This document shows positions 17,206 to 25,354 of a DNA stretch of 36,370 nucleotides, piece after piece. Under the pieces are notes generated by a model. That model was given only the letters and a program-made list of their open reading frames with translations. It made no database searches and had not been told where the DNA came from. Source of the stretch: an uncultured Burkholderiales bacterium (GTDB lineage Bacteria > Pseudomonadota > Gammaproteobacteria > Burkholderiales > Burkholderiaceae_C). Numbering within the stretch: the first letter of the stretch is position 1; every line of letters begins with the position of its first letter. Position numbers and translations under genes: made by a program. Location: the NCBI GenBank assembly GCA_903935585.1, contig CAIZSE010000128.1, forward strand, positions 1 through 36,370, written 5' to 3'.

Positions 17206-17391
17206 GGCGCAATGGAAGAGAAAAGAGTTCTAAGCTTGAGCCTGATGGGCGGCATTGCCGGTCGTTTTTGCGACAGCGGTCATGCGGGTTTGTGCGGAGT
17301 CGAAAGGGCTTGACCGGGCAAATGTGAACATGTGATGATTGTGCAACTGGTCTGACCACTTGTCCAATTCACGTTATCCCTGATCTGCCCC
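17206..17391. promoter_or_regulatory. Divergent promoter region between the two sugar-acid arms
   Basis: A 186-bp intergenic region between the minus-strand dehydratase gene and the plus-strand GntR gene. It contains the operator candidate at 17344-17362 and no open frame of interest. Both transcription units must start here. I could not place -35/-10 boxes with confidence. Confidence 0.6.
17344..17362. promoter_or_regulatory. Probable GntR/FCD operator, CAACTGGTCTGACCACTTG
   Basis: A 19-bp imperfect palindrome with core TGGTC-T-GACCA, matching its reverse complement at 16 of 19 positions. The TGGTCnGACCA core is the usual half-site pattern of FadR-type GntR regulators (GlcC, PdhR, LldR, UxuR groups). 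It lies 29 bp upstream of the GntR start, consistent with autoregulation and control of both arms. Confidence 0.75.
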
Positions 17392-18114
17392 ATGCCCATC
17401 CAAACCGTTGAACCCCAACGCCTTTATCGCCAGATTGCCGAACAACTTCGGCAACTGATGAGCTCGGGCGAGTTCACGGTGGGCTCGCGTTTGCCCGCCG
17501 AGCGCGACCTGGCCACCCAGCTGGGTGTGAGTCGCCCTTCGGTGAGGGAAGCACTGATTGCACTCGAGGTCGAAGGCATGATTGAAGTGCGCACCGGCTC
17601 GGGCATTTACGTGCAAAGCACAACGCGTCCCAAAAATGAGCCGACACCCACGATGAGCGATGCCCCGTCGGACTGGGGCCCCCTGGAGGTCATGAGCGCC
17701 CGCATTTTGGTAGAAGCTGAAGTCGCGGCGCTGGCCGCCCAAAACGCCCAAAAGAAACAACTGCAAACCATCCGCAACGGCTTGCAAAAGATGAAACTGG
17801 AAGCCGCGCGCGATGAAGTCCCCCGCCGGGGCGACGAGGCCTTTCATGAAGGCATCGCTCAAGCCTGCGGCAACAGCGTTTTGCTCGACACCGTCCAGCG
17901 CTTCTGGCAAGCCCGCAACGGCCCCTTGTTTGAGCGACTGGGCGACTATTTTGAAAACCCCACCTCCTGGCAGGCCGCCATTGGCGAACACCAAGCTGTG
18001 CTGGACGCCATCGAGGCACGCGACAGCTCGGGTGCCCGCAAAGCCATGCAAAAGCACCTGAAACAAGCCCACAAGAGATACAGCGCGAGCTGGCGCCGCG
18101 CTCCTGCCCGCTAG
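17392..18114 (+). CDS. GntR-family regulator with FCD domain
   Basis: A 240-residue FadR-subfamily GntR regulator. The winged helix is at about 8-75 (GSRLPAERDLATQLGVSRPS, then VREAL). The all-helical FCD ligand domain is at about 95-225. A metal site typical of FCD proteins is recognisable: D148, H152, H200 and H222. Proteins of this group (UxuR, ExuR, GlcC, LldR) bind small hydroxy or sugar acids. It is the first plus-strand gene, 53 bp ahead of the TRAP binding protein, and divergent from the MR-type dehydratase. It is the most likely controller of the whole sugar-acid locus, through the palindrome just upstream. Confidence 0.9.
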   Translation: MPIQTVEPQRLYRQIAEQLRQLMSSGEFTVGSRLPAERDLATQLGVSRPSVREALIALEVEGMIEVRTGSGIYVQSTTRPKNEPTPTMSDAPSDWGPLEVMSARILVEAEVAALAAQNAQKKQLQTIRNGLQKMKLEAARDEVPRRGDEAFHEGIAQACGNSVLLDTVQRFWQARNGPLFERLGDYFENPTSWQAAIGEHQAVLDAIEARDSSGARKAMQKHLKQAHKRYSASWRRAPAR

Positions 18115-18167
18115 GGGTATGCAGTTTTACCGCGTCAGCAATTTTTTTAAACCCAAAGGAGACCAAA

Positions 18168-19163
18168 ATGAGCAAACGATTCACCCTGAAAACACTGGCC
18201 ACTGCAGTCGCCATCGCCGCAGGCGCCATGGCGATGTTCGGCAGCGCAACCGTGCACGCGCAGCAAAAACTCAAATGGGCCCACGCCTACGAGACCTCGG
18301 AGCCGTACCACACCGATTCGGTATGGGCGTCTGAAGAAATCAAAAAACGCAGCAATGGCAAGTTCGACATCCAGGTCTTTCCCGCCTCCACCCTGGGCAA
18401 GGAAACCGACATCAACCAGGGCCTGACCCTGGGCACAGTCGACATCATCATCAGCGGCCCCTCGTTTGCGGCCCGCACTTACCCGCGTTTTGGCATCGCC
18501 TATTACCCCTTCATTTTTCGTGATGGCGACCACCTGATTGCCTACTCCAAGAGCCCGGTTTTCCAGGAAATGGTCAATGAGTTCCGTGCCAAGACCGGTA
18601 TCCAGGTCACGGCTTACACCTATTACGGTGCACGGCACACCACGGCACAAAAACCCATTCCCAACTGCGCTGCCATGAAGGGCCTGAAGATCCGCGTGCC
18701 TGACGTGCCGGCATACCGTGCCACCCCCGAAGCCTGCGGCGCCAACCCCACCCCGATTGCTTTTGCAGAGGTTTATTTGGCCCTGCAAAACGGCACCGTG
18801 GAAGCGCAAGAGAACCCCTTGACCACCATTGAAGCCAAAAAATTCTACGAAGTGCAAAAGGCCATCATGCTGACCGGTCACATCGTGGACGGCCTGACGA
18901 CCCAGGTGGCCCCTCACCTGTGGAACAAGCTCAGCGATGCAGAAAAGAAAATGTTCTCTGATGTGATGCAGGAAGCCGCTGTTCGCTCCACCGCGCAAAT
19001 CAAAAAGCGTGAAGCCGAACTGGTCGCCGAGTTCAAGAAAAAGGGCCTGCAAGTGGTCGAGGTCGACCGCAAGAGCTTTGTGGATGCTGTCATGAAGAAC
19101 AAGCCACTGGAGTCCATGGGCTTCACACGGGCTGACTACGACAAAATTCAAGCGGCCAAGTGA
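18168..19163 (+). CDS. dctP: TRAP transporter substrate-binding protein DctP
   Basis: A 331-residue periplasmic binding protein of the DctP family. It has a signal peptide (1-31, ending VHAQ), KLKWAHAYETSEPYH at the start of the mature part, and the signature GLKIRVPDVPAYRATPEACG with R176, the conserved arginine that clamps the ligand carboxylate. ALQNGTVEAQENP follows, also typical. A very good ribosome site, AAAGGAG, precedes the ATG. It delivers an organic acid to DctQM. From the enzymes around it I infer a hexuronate or aldonate such as glucuronate, galacturonate or mannonate. Three stem-loops follow the gene. Confidence 0.93.
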   Translation: MSKRFTLKTLATAVAIAAGAMAMFGSATVHAQQKLKWAHAYETSEPYHTDSVWASEEIKKRSNGKFDIQVFPASTLGKETDINQGLTLGTVDIIISGPSFAARTYPRFGIAYYPFIFRDGDHLIAYSKSPVFQEMVNEFRAKTGIQVTAYTYYGARHTTAQKPIPNCAAMKGLKIRVPDVPAYRATPEACGANPTPIAFAEVYLALQNGTVEAQENPLTTIEAKKFYEVQKAIMLTGHIVDGLTTQVAPHLWNKLSDAEKKMFSDVMQEAAVRSTAQIKKREAELVAEFKKKGLQVVEVDRKSFVDAVMKNKPLESMGFTRADYDKIQAAK

Positions 19164-19169
19164 GCCAGC

Positions 19170-19267
19170 GGCTGTGCCTTGCGCACAGCCTGGGTGTCGC
19201 TACCGGTCTTGGGCCGGTCAGCGACACCACGATCGGTCGGCTCTGCCGACCCCAGCCTGTATTTTTT
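19170..19267 (+). terminator. Three consecutive stem-loops between dctP and dctQ
   Basis: Hairpin 1: GGCTGTGC (19170-19177) with GCACAGCC (19183-19190), 8 bp. Hairpin 2: GGTGTCGCT (19193-19201) with AGCGACACC (19220-19228), plus inner ACCGG/CCGGT. Hairpin 3: GGTCGGC (19235-19241) with GCCGACC (19245-19251), then a T6 run at 19262-19267. Together they fill nearly the whole 121-bp gap. They probably both protect the dctP message and terminate part of the transcription, so that the binding protein exceeds the membrane subunits. Confidence 0.75.
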
Positions 19268-19284
19268 GAACCCTAGGACAGCCG

Positions 19285-19860
19285 ATGAGCAACATACCCG
19301 ACCTGGACGCCATGCCGAAAGTCATGGGCGACGATGGCCAATTCCATGCGATCGATGAAGAGGTCGACTTGTCGGGCACGCCCATCGAGGCCTGGTTTTC
19401 CCTCGCCTTTTTTTGGGCCCTGGGCTTGACGGTTTTTTACCAATTTTTTACACGCTATGTGCTGAACAACTCGGCCTCATGGACCGAAGAAATCGCACGC
19501 TATTTATTGATCGCCACTGTTTTCACAGGTGCCACGATTGGCGTGGCCAAGAACAACCACATTCAGGTTGATTTCTTTTACCGTTTCATGCCCACCTGGC
19601 TGTCGCGCGCCATGGCCACTGTGGTCGATGTGATGCGCGTGGCATTTTTTGCAACCGCTACTTTCCTCACAGGTCAGATGATGGAAAAGCTGGGCAGCTA
19701 CAAGATGACCATCATCGATTTACCGATGAACCTGGTGTATGGCGTGGTGATGGCAGGCTTTGCCGCCATGTGCCTGCGCGCCATCTGGGTGATGCGTGTG
19801 CATTGGCAGCGCGGCTACACCGTGCTGGAACGCCCCGAGTCTGAAATGACCGACCGCTGA
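19285..19860 (+). CDS. dctQ: TRAP transporter small permease DctQ
   Basis: A 191-residue small membrane subunit of a TRAP transporter. Four hydrophobic spans are visible at about 36-56, 72-92, 110-133 and 150-170. The conserved SWTEEIARYLLIATVFTGA segment between spans 1 and 2 is the family hallmark. It bridges the binding protein and the large DctM subunit in the inner membrane. AGGACA precedes the ATG at 19285. The dctM gene follows after 26 bp. Confidence 0.9.
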   Translation: MSNIPDLDAMPKVMGDDGQFHAIDEEVDLSGTPIEAWFSLAFFWALGLTVFYQFFTRYVLNNSASWTEEIARYLLIATVFTGATIGVAKNNHIQVDFFYRFMPTWLSRAMATVVDVMRVAFFATATFLTGQMMEKLGSYKMTIIDLPMNLVYGVVMAGFAAMCLRAIWVMRVHWQRGYTVLERPESEMTDR

Positions 19861-19886
19861 AACCCGTCCCTCCTGAAAGACTCTCC

Positions 19887-21281
19887 ATGCTGAAAATTAT
19901 TTTTCTCATCCTCATGAGCGGCGGCATCCCGGTGGCCATTGCCATGGCGGGTGCCTCGCTGATTTACCTGTTCTTTGCGCAAAGCTCGCCGCCTTTTGTG
20001 GTGATCCACCGCATGGTTTCGGGCATTGACAGCTTTCCCTTGCTGGCCGTGCCCTTCTTCATTCTGGCCGGCAACCTGATGAACAACGCCGGCATCACCA
20101 ACCGCATTTACAACTACGCACTGGCCCTGGTGGGCTGGCTCAAGGGCGGCCTGGGCCACGTGAACGTGGTTGGCTCAGTCGTGTTTGCGGGCATGAGTGG
20201 CACCGCCATTGCCGATGCCGCAGGCCTGGGCACCATCGAGATCAAGGCCATGAAAGACCATGGCTACAGCACCGAATTTGCGGTAGGCGTCACGGCCGCT
20301 TCGGCCACACTGGGCCCCATCATTCCGCCCAGCTTGCCCTTCGTGATCTACGGCATGATGGCCAACGTGTCGGTGGGTGCGCTGTTCCTCGCGGGTATCT
20401 TGCCCGGCATCTTGATGGCGCTGCTCATGATGCTCACCGTGGCCTATTTCGCGCACAAAAACGGCTGGGGGGCCGATGTGCAATTTGAGTGGCCCAAAGT
20501 CATCAAGGCTCTGGCCGAAACAGCCGTGGTGGTGGGTTGGCCCCTGGTCATCTGGTGGCTGGTCACCGCCATGGGCACGCCCCCGCAAATCACCGTCTTC
20601 GCAGCCTTGATCGTTTTGTTTGCCGCCGACAAGTTTTTCAACTTTCAGGCTGTGCTGCCCATCATGACCCCGGTGATTCTCATCGGTGGCATGACCACCG
20701 GCGTTTTCACCCCCACTGAGGGCGCCATCGCCGCTTGTGTCTGGGCCATTGCACTGGGTTTCTTTTGGTACCGCACACTCAACTTCAAGATGTTCGTGAA
20801 GATCTGCCTGGACACCGTAGAGACCACGGCCACCGTGTTGTTCATCGTGGCTGCTGCCAGCATTTTTGGCTGGATGCTGACCGCCACCGGGGTCACCACC
20901 GCGATCTCGGCCTGGGTTCTCGGCTTCACCCAGGAACCCTGGGTGTTTTTGCTGCTGGCCAACTTGCTGATGCTGTTTGTAGGTTGCTTTCTGGAACCTA
21001 CAGCGGCCATCACCATTCTGGTGCCGATCCTGGTGCCCATTTGCCAGAAACTGGGGATTGACCTGGTCCATTTTGGTCTGGTGATGGTGCTCAACCTGAT
21101 GATCGGTTTGCTGCACCCGCCCATGGGCATGGTGTTGTTTGTACTGGCCCGTGTCGCCAAACTCAGTGTCGAGCGCACCACCATGGCCATCTTGCCTTGG
21201 CTGTTCCCTTTGCTGGGCAGCTTGTTGGTCATTACCTATGTGCCCAGCCTGGTGCTGTGGTTGCCCAAACAGTTTTACTAA
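19887..21281 (+). CDS. dctM: TRAP transporter large permease DctM
   Basis: A 464-residue, roughly 12-span inner-membrane protein that forms the sodium-driven transport channel of the TRAP system. Recognisable family segments are PFFILAGNLMNNAGI, VNVVGSVVFAGMSGTAIADA, the ASATLGPIIPPSLPFVIYG stretch, and the TGVFTPTEGAIAACVWA region in the second half. It runs between dctQ and the UxaA-like gene, which begins 9 bp after its TAA with AAGGA overlapping that stop codon. This makes transport and catabolism one transcript. Assignment to the family is firm. Confidence 0.93.
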   Translation: MLKIIFLILMSGGIPVAIAMAGASLIYLFFAQSSPPFVVIHRMVSGIDSFPLLAVPFFILAGNLMNNAGITNRIYNYALALVGWLKGGLGHVNVVGSVVFAGMSGTAIADAAGLGTIEIKAMKDHGYSTEFAVGVTAASATLGPIIPPSLPFVIYGMMANVSVGALFLAGILPGILMALLMMLTVAYFAHKNGWGADVQFEWPKVIKALAETAVVVGWPLVIWWLVTAMGTPPQITVFAALIVLFAADKFFNFQAVLPIMTPVILIGGMTTGVFTPTEGAIAACVWAIALGFFWYRTLNFKMFVKICLDTVETTATVLFIVAAASIFGWMLTATGVTTAISAWVLGFTQEPWVFLLLANLLMLFVGCFLEPTAAITILVPILVPICQKLGIDLVHFGLVMVLNLMIGLLHPPMGMVLFVLARVAKLSVERTTMAILPWLFPLLGSLLVITYVPSLVLWLPKQFY

Positions 21282-21290
21282 GGATTTGGC

Positions 21291-22817
21291 ATGAGCAGTT
21301 TTATTCGTTTGCATCACGCCGATGACGTCGTCATTGCCCGCGCCCAACTCATGAGTGGCAGCACCGTAGACGGCGTGGCCGTGCGCGGGCTGATCCCACC
21401 AGGCCACAAAGTTGCCACCCGGGCCATTGCCTCTGGAGAGCCAGTGCGCCGCTACAACCAGATCATTGGCTTTGCCCACCAGGCCATCCAGCCTGGCGAG
21501 CATGTGCACACGCACAACCTGAACATGGGCGCCGAAAAAGGCAACTTCGAGCGCGACTATGCGATTGGTCAAGATGTGAAGCCTGAAGCGGCGCGCAAGC
21601 ACGCCACCTTCATGGGCATCCAGCGCGCTGACGGGCGTGTGGCCACGCGCAACTACATCGGGGTCCTGTCGACCGTGAATTGCTCGGCCACGGCAGCGCG
21701 GGCCATTGCCGACCATTTTTCCAAACGCAACAACCCGGCCGCACTGGCGAATTTTCCGCAGATCGATGGCGTGGTGGCATTGACCCACGGCACCGGTTGC
21801 GGCATGGACACCGAAGGCTTGGGCCTGAAACTGCTCGAACGCACGCTGGCGGGTTACGCCACCCATGCCAACTTCTGGGGCGTGGTGGTGGTGGGCCTGG
21901 GCTGTGAAGCCAACCAACTGAGCACCTGGCTGGCCAACAGCAGCCTGCGCCAGGGCGAAACGCTCAAGGTCTTCAACATCCAGGACACAGGAGGCACGCG
22001 CCTCACGGTGGAAAAAGGCATTGCGCTGATCCAAGAGATGCTGCCCCAAGCCAATGCCGTGCAACGCACGCCATGCAGCGCAGAGCACATCACGGTGGGC
22101 TTGCAATGCGGTGGCTCGGATGGCTATTCGGGCATCAGTGCCAACCCGGCGCTGGGGGCTGCCGTCGACCTGCTGGTGCAGCATGGCGGCACCGCCATCC
22201 TGAGCGAGACGCCCGAAATTTACGGGGCCGAGCATTTGCTGACGCGCCGCGCGGTCAAACCCGAAGTGGCGCACAAACTCATTGAGCGCATTCGCTGGTG
22301 GGAAAACTACACCGCGGCCAATGGCGGCGAGATGAACAACAACCCCTCACCCGGCAACAAGGCCGGCGGCCTGACCACCATCCTTGAAAAATCATTGGGC
22401 GCGGTGGCCAAAGGGGGCACCAGCAACTTGCAGGCCGTGTACGAATACGCCGAACCCGTCAACGCCAAAGGCTTTGTCTACATGGACACACCCGGCTATG
22501 ACCCGGTAAGCGCCACAGGCCAGGTCGCCGGTGGCGCCAACCTGATTTGTTTCACCACCGGCCGCGGCAGCGCCTACGGCTGCGCGCCATCGCCCAGCCT
22601 GAAGTTTTCGACCAACTCGGCCCTGTGGAAAAAACAGCAAGAAGACATGGACTTGAACTGCGGCGAGATCGTGGATGGTGGCGTGAGCATCGCCGAAATG
22701 GGCCAACGCATCTTCGAGATGATCCTGGCCGCTGCATCGGGTGAGCCCACCAAGAGCGAACGCCATGGCTACGGACAAAACGAGTTTGTGCCGTGGCAAG
22801 TCGGCGCCGTGATGTGA
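21291..22817 (+). CDS. uxaA: UxaA/GarD-family sugar-acid dehydratase (probable altronate dehydratase)
   Basis: A 508-residue single-chain dehydratase with an N-terminal SAF domain (about 5-80, ending HVHTHNL) and the large UxaA/GarD C-terminal domain. Conserved blocks seen: VALTHGTGCGMD, VVGLGCEANQ, LQCGGSDGYSGISANPALG, NPSPGNKAGGLTTILEKSLG and FTTGRGSAYG. UxaA converts D-altronate to 2-keto-3-deoxy-D-gluconate; the sister enzyme GarD uses galactarate. The GAEHLLTRRA and NKAGGLTTILEKSLG wording is closer to UxaA, and the neighbouring ManD and reductase genes also favour a hexuronate pathway. Galactarate activity cannot be excluded. Confidence 0.8.
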   Translation: MSSFIRLHHADDVVIARAQLMSGSTVDGVAVRGLIPPGHKVATRAIASGEPVRRYNQIIGFAHQAIQPGEHVHTHNLNMGAEKGNFERDYAIGQDVKPEAARKHATFMGIQRADGRVATRNYIGVLSTVNCSATAARAIADHFSKRNNPAALANFPQIDGVVALTHGTGCGMDTEGLGLKLLERTLAGYATHANFWGVVVVGLGCEANQLSTWLANSSLRQGETLKVFNIQDTGGTRLTVEKGIALIQEMLPQANAVQRTPCSAEHITVGLQCGGSDGYSGISANPALGAAVDLLVQHGGTAILSETPEIYGAEHLLTRRAVKPEVAHKLIERIRWWENYTAANGGEMNNNPSPGNKAGGLTTILEKSLGAVAKGGTSNLQAVYEYAEPVNAKGFVYMDTPGYDPVSATGQVAGGANLICFTTGRGSAYGCAPSPSLKFSTNSALWKKQQEDMDLNCGEIVDGGVSIAEMGQRIFEMILAAASGEPTKSERHGYGQNEFVPWQVGAVM

Positions 22818-22851
22818 GCCCCCTGATTCACCCCTTCCTGAAAGTTTTTTC

Positions 22852-23904
22852 ATGAGCCAACTGATCCCGGCAGCCGAGCTTCGACAGCACATCACACGCA
22901 TCATCGCCATGACCGGCAGCGAACCCGCCGAGGCCGCCCAGGTGGCGGGCAACCTCGTCATGGCCAACCTGAGCGGTCACGACTCGCACGGCGTGGGCAT
23001 GGTGCCGCGTTATGTGGACGCGGTGCTTGAAGGTGGTCTGTCGCCTAACACGGGTGTCAAGGTTTTGCTCGACACCGGTCCCTTGCTGAACCTGGATGGT
23101 CAACGCGGTTATGGCCAGATCACGGGTGTTCAAGCCATCACCATGGGCATCGAGCGTGCCAAGCAACACGGTGTTTGCACCGTGGCCCTGAGCCGTTCGC
23201 ACCACCTAGGCCGAATCGGTCACTTTGCAGAAATGGCCGTGGCCGCAGGCCTGGTGTCGGTGCATTTTGTCAACGTGCTGTCGCGCCCGGTGGTCGCACC
23301 CTTCGGGGGTGGCGATGGCCGATTTGGCACCAACCCCTGTTGCATCGGCGTGCCCATGGGCAAGCGCGAGCCCTTTGTACTGGACTTTGCCACCAGCCGT
23401 GTGGCGCAGGGCAAGATGCGCGTCGCGCACAACAAGGGCGAGCAAGTGCCCCCGGGCTACCTGATTGACGAAAACGGCCACCCCACCAACGACCCGGGTG
23501 TGGTGGTGGTGCCCCAGTCGAATGGTCTGTTTGGTGCGCTGATGACCTTTGGCGACCACAAAGGCTTTGGCATGGCTGTGGCCTGCGAATTGCTGGGCGG
23601 CGCGCTGACGGGCAGCGGCACCTGGCACCGCGAAGCCGATCATCAGCGGGCCGTGCTGAACGGCATGTTGACGATGCTGATCGACCCGGTCCGCCTGGGC
23701 ACGCAAGACATGTTCGAGCAGGAAACCCTGGCCTTTGCCGACTGGCTGCGCCAAAGCCCGGACGCACCGGGCACCGACGGCGTGCACATGGCCGGAGAAC
23801 CCGAGCGGGCAGCCCGCGTCGAAAGAGAAAAAACGGGCATCCTGATTGACGACGCCACCTGGGCCGAGATTGAAGCCTCCGAGAAAAAACTTCAGCACGG
23901 CTGA
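22852..23904 (+). CDS. Malate/L-lactate-dehydrogenase-family oxidoreductase (YbiC/HcxB-like)
   Basis: A 350-residue NAD(P)-dependent 2-hydroxyacid dehydrogenase of the Ldh_2 fold, unrelated to classical LDH. The hallmark SGHDSHGVGMVPRY (41-54) contains the catalytic histidine H46 and the substrate arginine R53. SHHLGRIGHFAEMA and FGTNPCCIGVPMGKR follow. The sequence tracks E. coli YbiC (hydroxycarboxylate dehydrogenase B) along its whole length. It lies 34 bp after the UxaA-like gene. In this locus it may oxidise an aldonate to a keto acid, or a hydroxy acid released by the FAH hydrolase arm. The substrate is not readable from sequence. Confidence 0.85.
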   Translation: MSQLIPAAELRQHITRIIAMTGSEPAEAAQVAGNLVMANLSGHDSHGVGMVPRYVDAVLEGGLSPNTGVKVLLDTGPLLNLDGQRGYGQITGVQAITMGIERAKQHGVCTVALSRSHHLGRIGHFAEMAVAAGLVSVHFVNVLSRPVVAPFGGGDGRFGTNPCCIGVPMGKREPFVLDFATSRVAQGKMRVAHNKGEQVPPGYLIDENGHPTNDPGVVVVPQSNGLFGALMTFGDHKGFGMAVACELLGGALTGSGTWHREADHQRAVLNGMLTMLIDPVRLGTQDMFEQETLAFADWLRQSPDAPGTDGVHMAGEPERAARVEREKTGILIDDATWAEIEASEKKLQHG

Positions 23905-23947
23905 AGCGCGCTGCATCGACATTTACCCATCATTTGCGGTCATCGCC

Positions 23948-25351
23948 ATGAACCTTTCAGCTGCCACGCTGCCCACACTGCCCGCATCCATCCACGGCCC
24001 CGCGTATGACCGCACAGCCCATGCCCCGGGCGTTGTGCACTTGGGCCTGGGCGCCTTTCACCGGGCGCACCAAGCCATGGTGTTTGACCAATTGCTGTCC
24101 GCTGGCGACATGCGCTGGGGCATCCACGGCGTGGGCATGACCCGGCCCGACTTGGTCAACCAACTGAAAGCGCAAGACGGCCTCTACGCTGTCCGCGTGG
24201 CCGATGGGCAGGGTGTGAAATGGCAGGTGCCAGGTGCGTTGTGGCGCACCAGCGTGGCCACCACCGAACGCGATGCGGTGGTCGCGGCCATTGCCGCACC
24301 CACCACCCGCTGGGTCACCCTGACTGTGACTGAAAAAGGCTACACACCCGCGCTGGCCGGCTTGCTGCTGGACGGCCTGCGGCTGCGCCAACAAGGCGGC
24401 TTGCCCGGCATCACAGTGGCATCTTGCGACAACCTGCAAGGCAATGGCCACAAACTTCAGGCCTTGGTCAAAGCAGCCGCAAACCCACACGATGAAGCCG
24501 TCGTGCGCTGGATGGACGCGCACTGCGCATTCCCCTGCAGCATGGTGGACCGCATCGTGCCTGCGGCCACCCCCGAGATCATGGCTGCAGCGCATGAGGC
24601 CTTGGGCGTGCAGGACGACTGCGCGCTCAGCACCGAATCTTTTTGGGAATGGGTGATCGAAGACCGCTTTGCAGACCCGGCCGATGGCGCTTTGCTGCAG
24701 AGCGCCGGTGTGCGGGTGACGGCCGATGTACACAGCTACGAAGAGGCCAAGCTGCGCATGCTGAATGGCAGCCACACGGCCATGGCGCTCATGGGTGCGG
24801 TCACGGGCAGGCCTTTCATTGCCAGCTGCATTGGCACGCCCCACATCCGCAGCTTCGTGGAACGCCTGATGGGCCGCGAGGTGGCCCCGCACCTGAGCCG
24901 CAGCGACTGGGCCGATTACCGCGATGCCTTGATACAACGCTTTGGCAACCCTTACCTCAAACACAGCGTGCACCAGATCGCTACCGACAGCTCGCAAAAA
25001 ATACCGCAGCGCTGGCCACCTTCTGTGCTGGGTCAGATGGCCAGCGGTGCATCGTATGAACACCACGCGTTGGCCGCCGCCGTGTTCGTGCGCTACACCT
25101 TGGGCGTGGACGAGAACGGCCAGGCCTATGCCCTGAACGACCCGCAAGCCCAAAGCCTGACCGCACTGGGCGCAGCTCAGCGCACGCAAGCACAAGCCTG
25201 CGTGAAAGCCCTGCTGGCCCGCGAAGACTTGTGGGGAACGTCTTTGCCCCACCACGCGGCATGGAACGCCCGCGTTGCGCACTGGCACCAGCAAATCCTG
25301 CAACAAGGGGTGGACGCTGCCATCCAGCAACTGCTGGTGCAAGAGGCCTGA
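23948..25351 (+). CDS. uxuB: Mannitol-dehydrogenase-family reductase (probable D-fructuronate reductase)
   Basis: A 467-residue polyol/hexuronate dehydrogenase. I chose the ATG at 23948 (MNLSAATLPT); the longer frame overlaps the preceding gene. The nucleotide site is HLGLGAFHRAHQA (31-43). The catalytic set is K268, N273 and H276 in KLRMLNGSH, with the same spacing as in Pseudomonas mannitol 2-dehydrogenase. The family includes fructuronate reductase (UxuB), tagaturonate reductase (UxaB), mannitol and arabinitol dehydrogenases. ManD follows after only 3 bp, so reduction of D-fructuronate to D-mannonate is the best reading. With UxaA also present it might additionally serve tagaturonate. Confidence 0.78.
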   Translation: MNLSAATLPTLPASIHGPAYDRTAHAPGVVHLGLGAFHRAHQAMVFDQLLSAGDMRWGIHGVGMTRPDLVNQLKAQDGLYAVRVADGQGVKWQVPGALWRTSVATTERDAVVAAIAAPTTRWVTLTVTEKGYTPALAGLLLDGLRLRQQGGLPGITVASCDNLQGNGHKLQALVKAAANPHDEAVVRWMDAHCAFPCSMVDRIVPAATPEIMAAAHEALGVQDDCALSTESFWEWVIEDRFADPADGALLQSAGVRVTADVHSYEEAKLRMLNGSHTAMALMGAVTGRPFIASCIGTPHIRSFVERLMGREVAPHLSRSDWADYRDALIQRFGNPYLKHSVHQIATDSSQKIPQRWPPSVLGQMASGASYEHHALAAAVFVRYTLGVDENGQAYALNDPQAQSLTALGAAQRTQAQACVKALLAREDLWGTSLPHHAAWNARVAHWHQQILQQGVDAAIQQLLVQEA

Positions 25352-25354
25352 GCC

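Noticed and set aside
20175..22274. Very long open frame (about 700 codons) on the minus strand opposite dctM and the UxaA-like gene
   Set aside because: It is antisense to two strongly supported genes. Its translation is rich in His, Gln and Gly without family motifs, typical of the open antisense frame in high-GC coding DNA.
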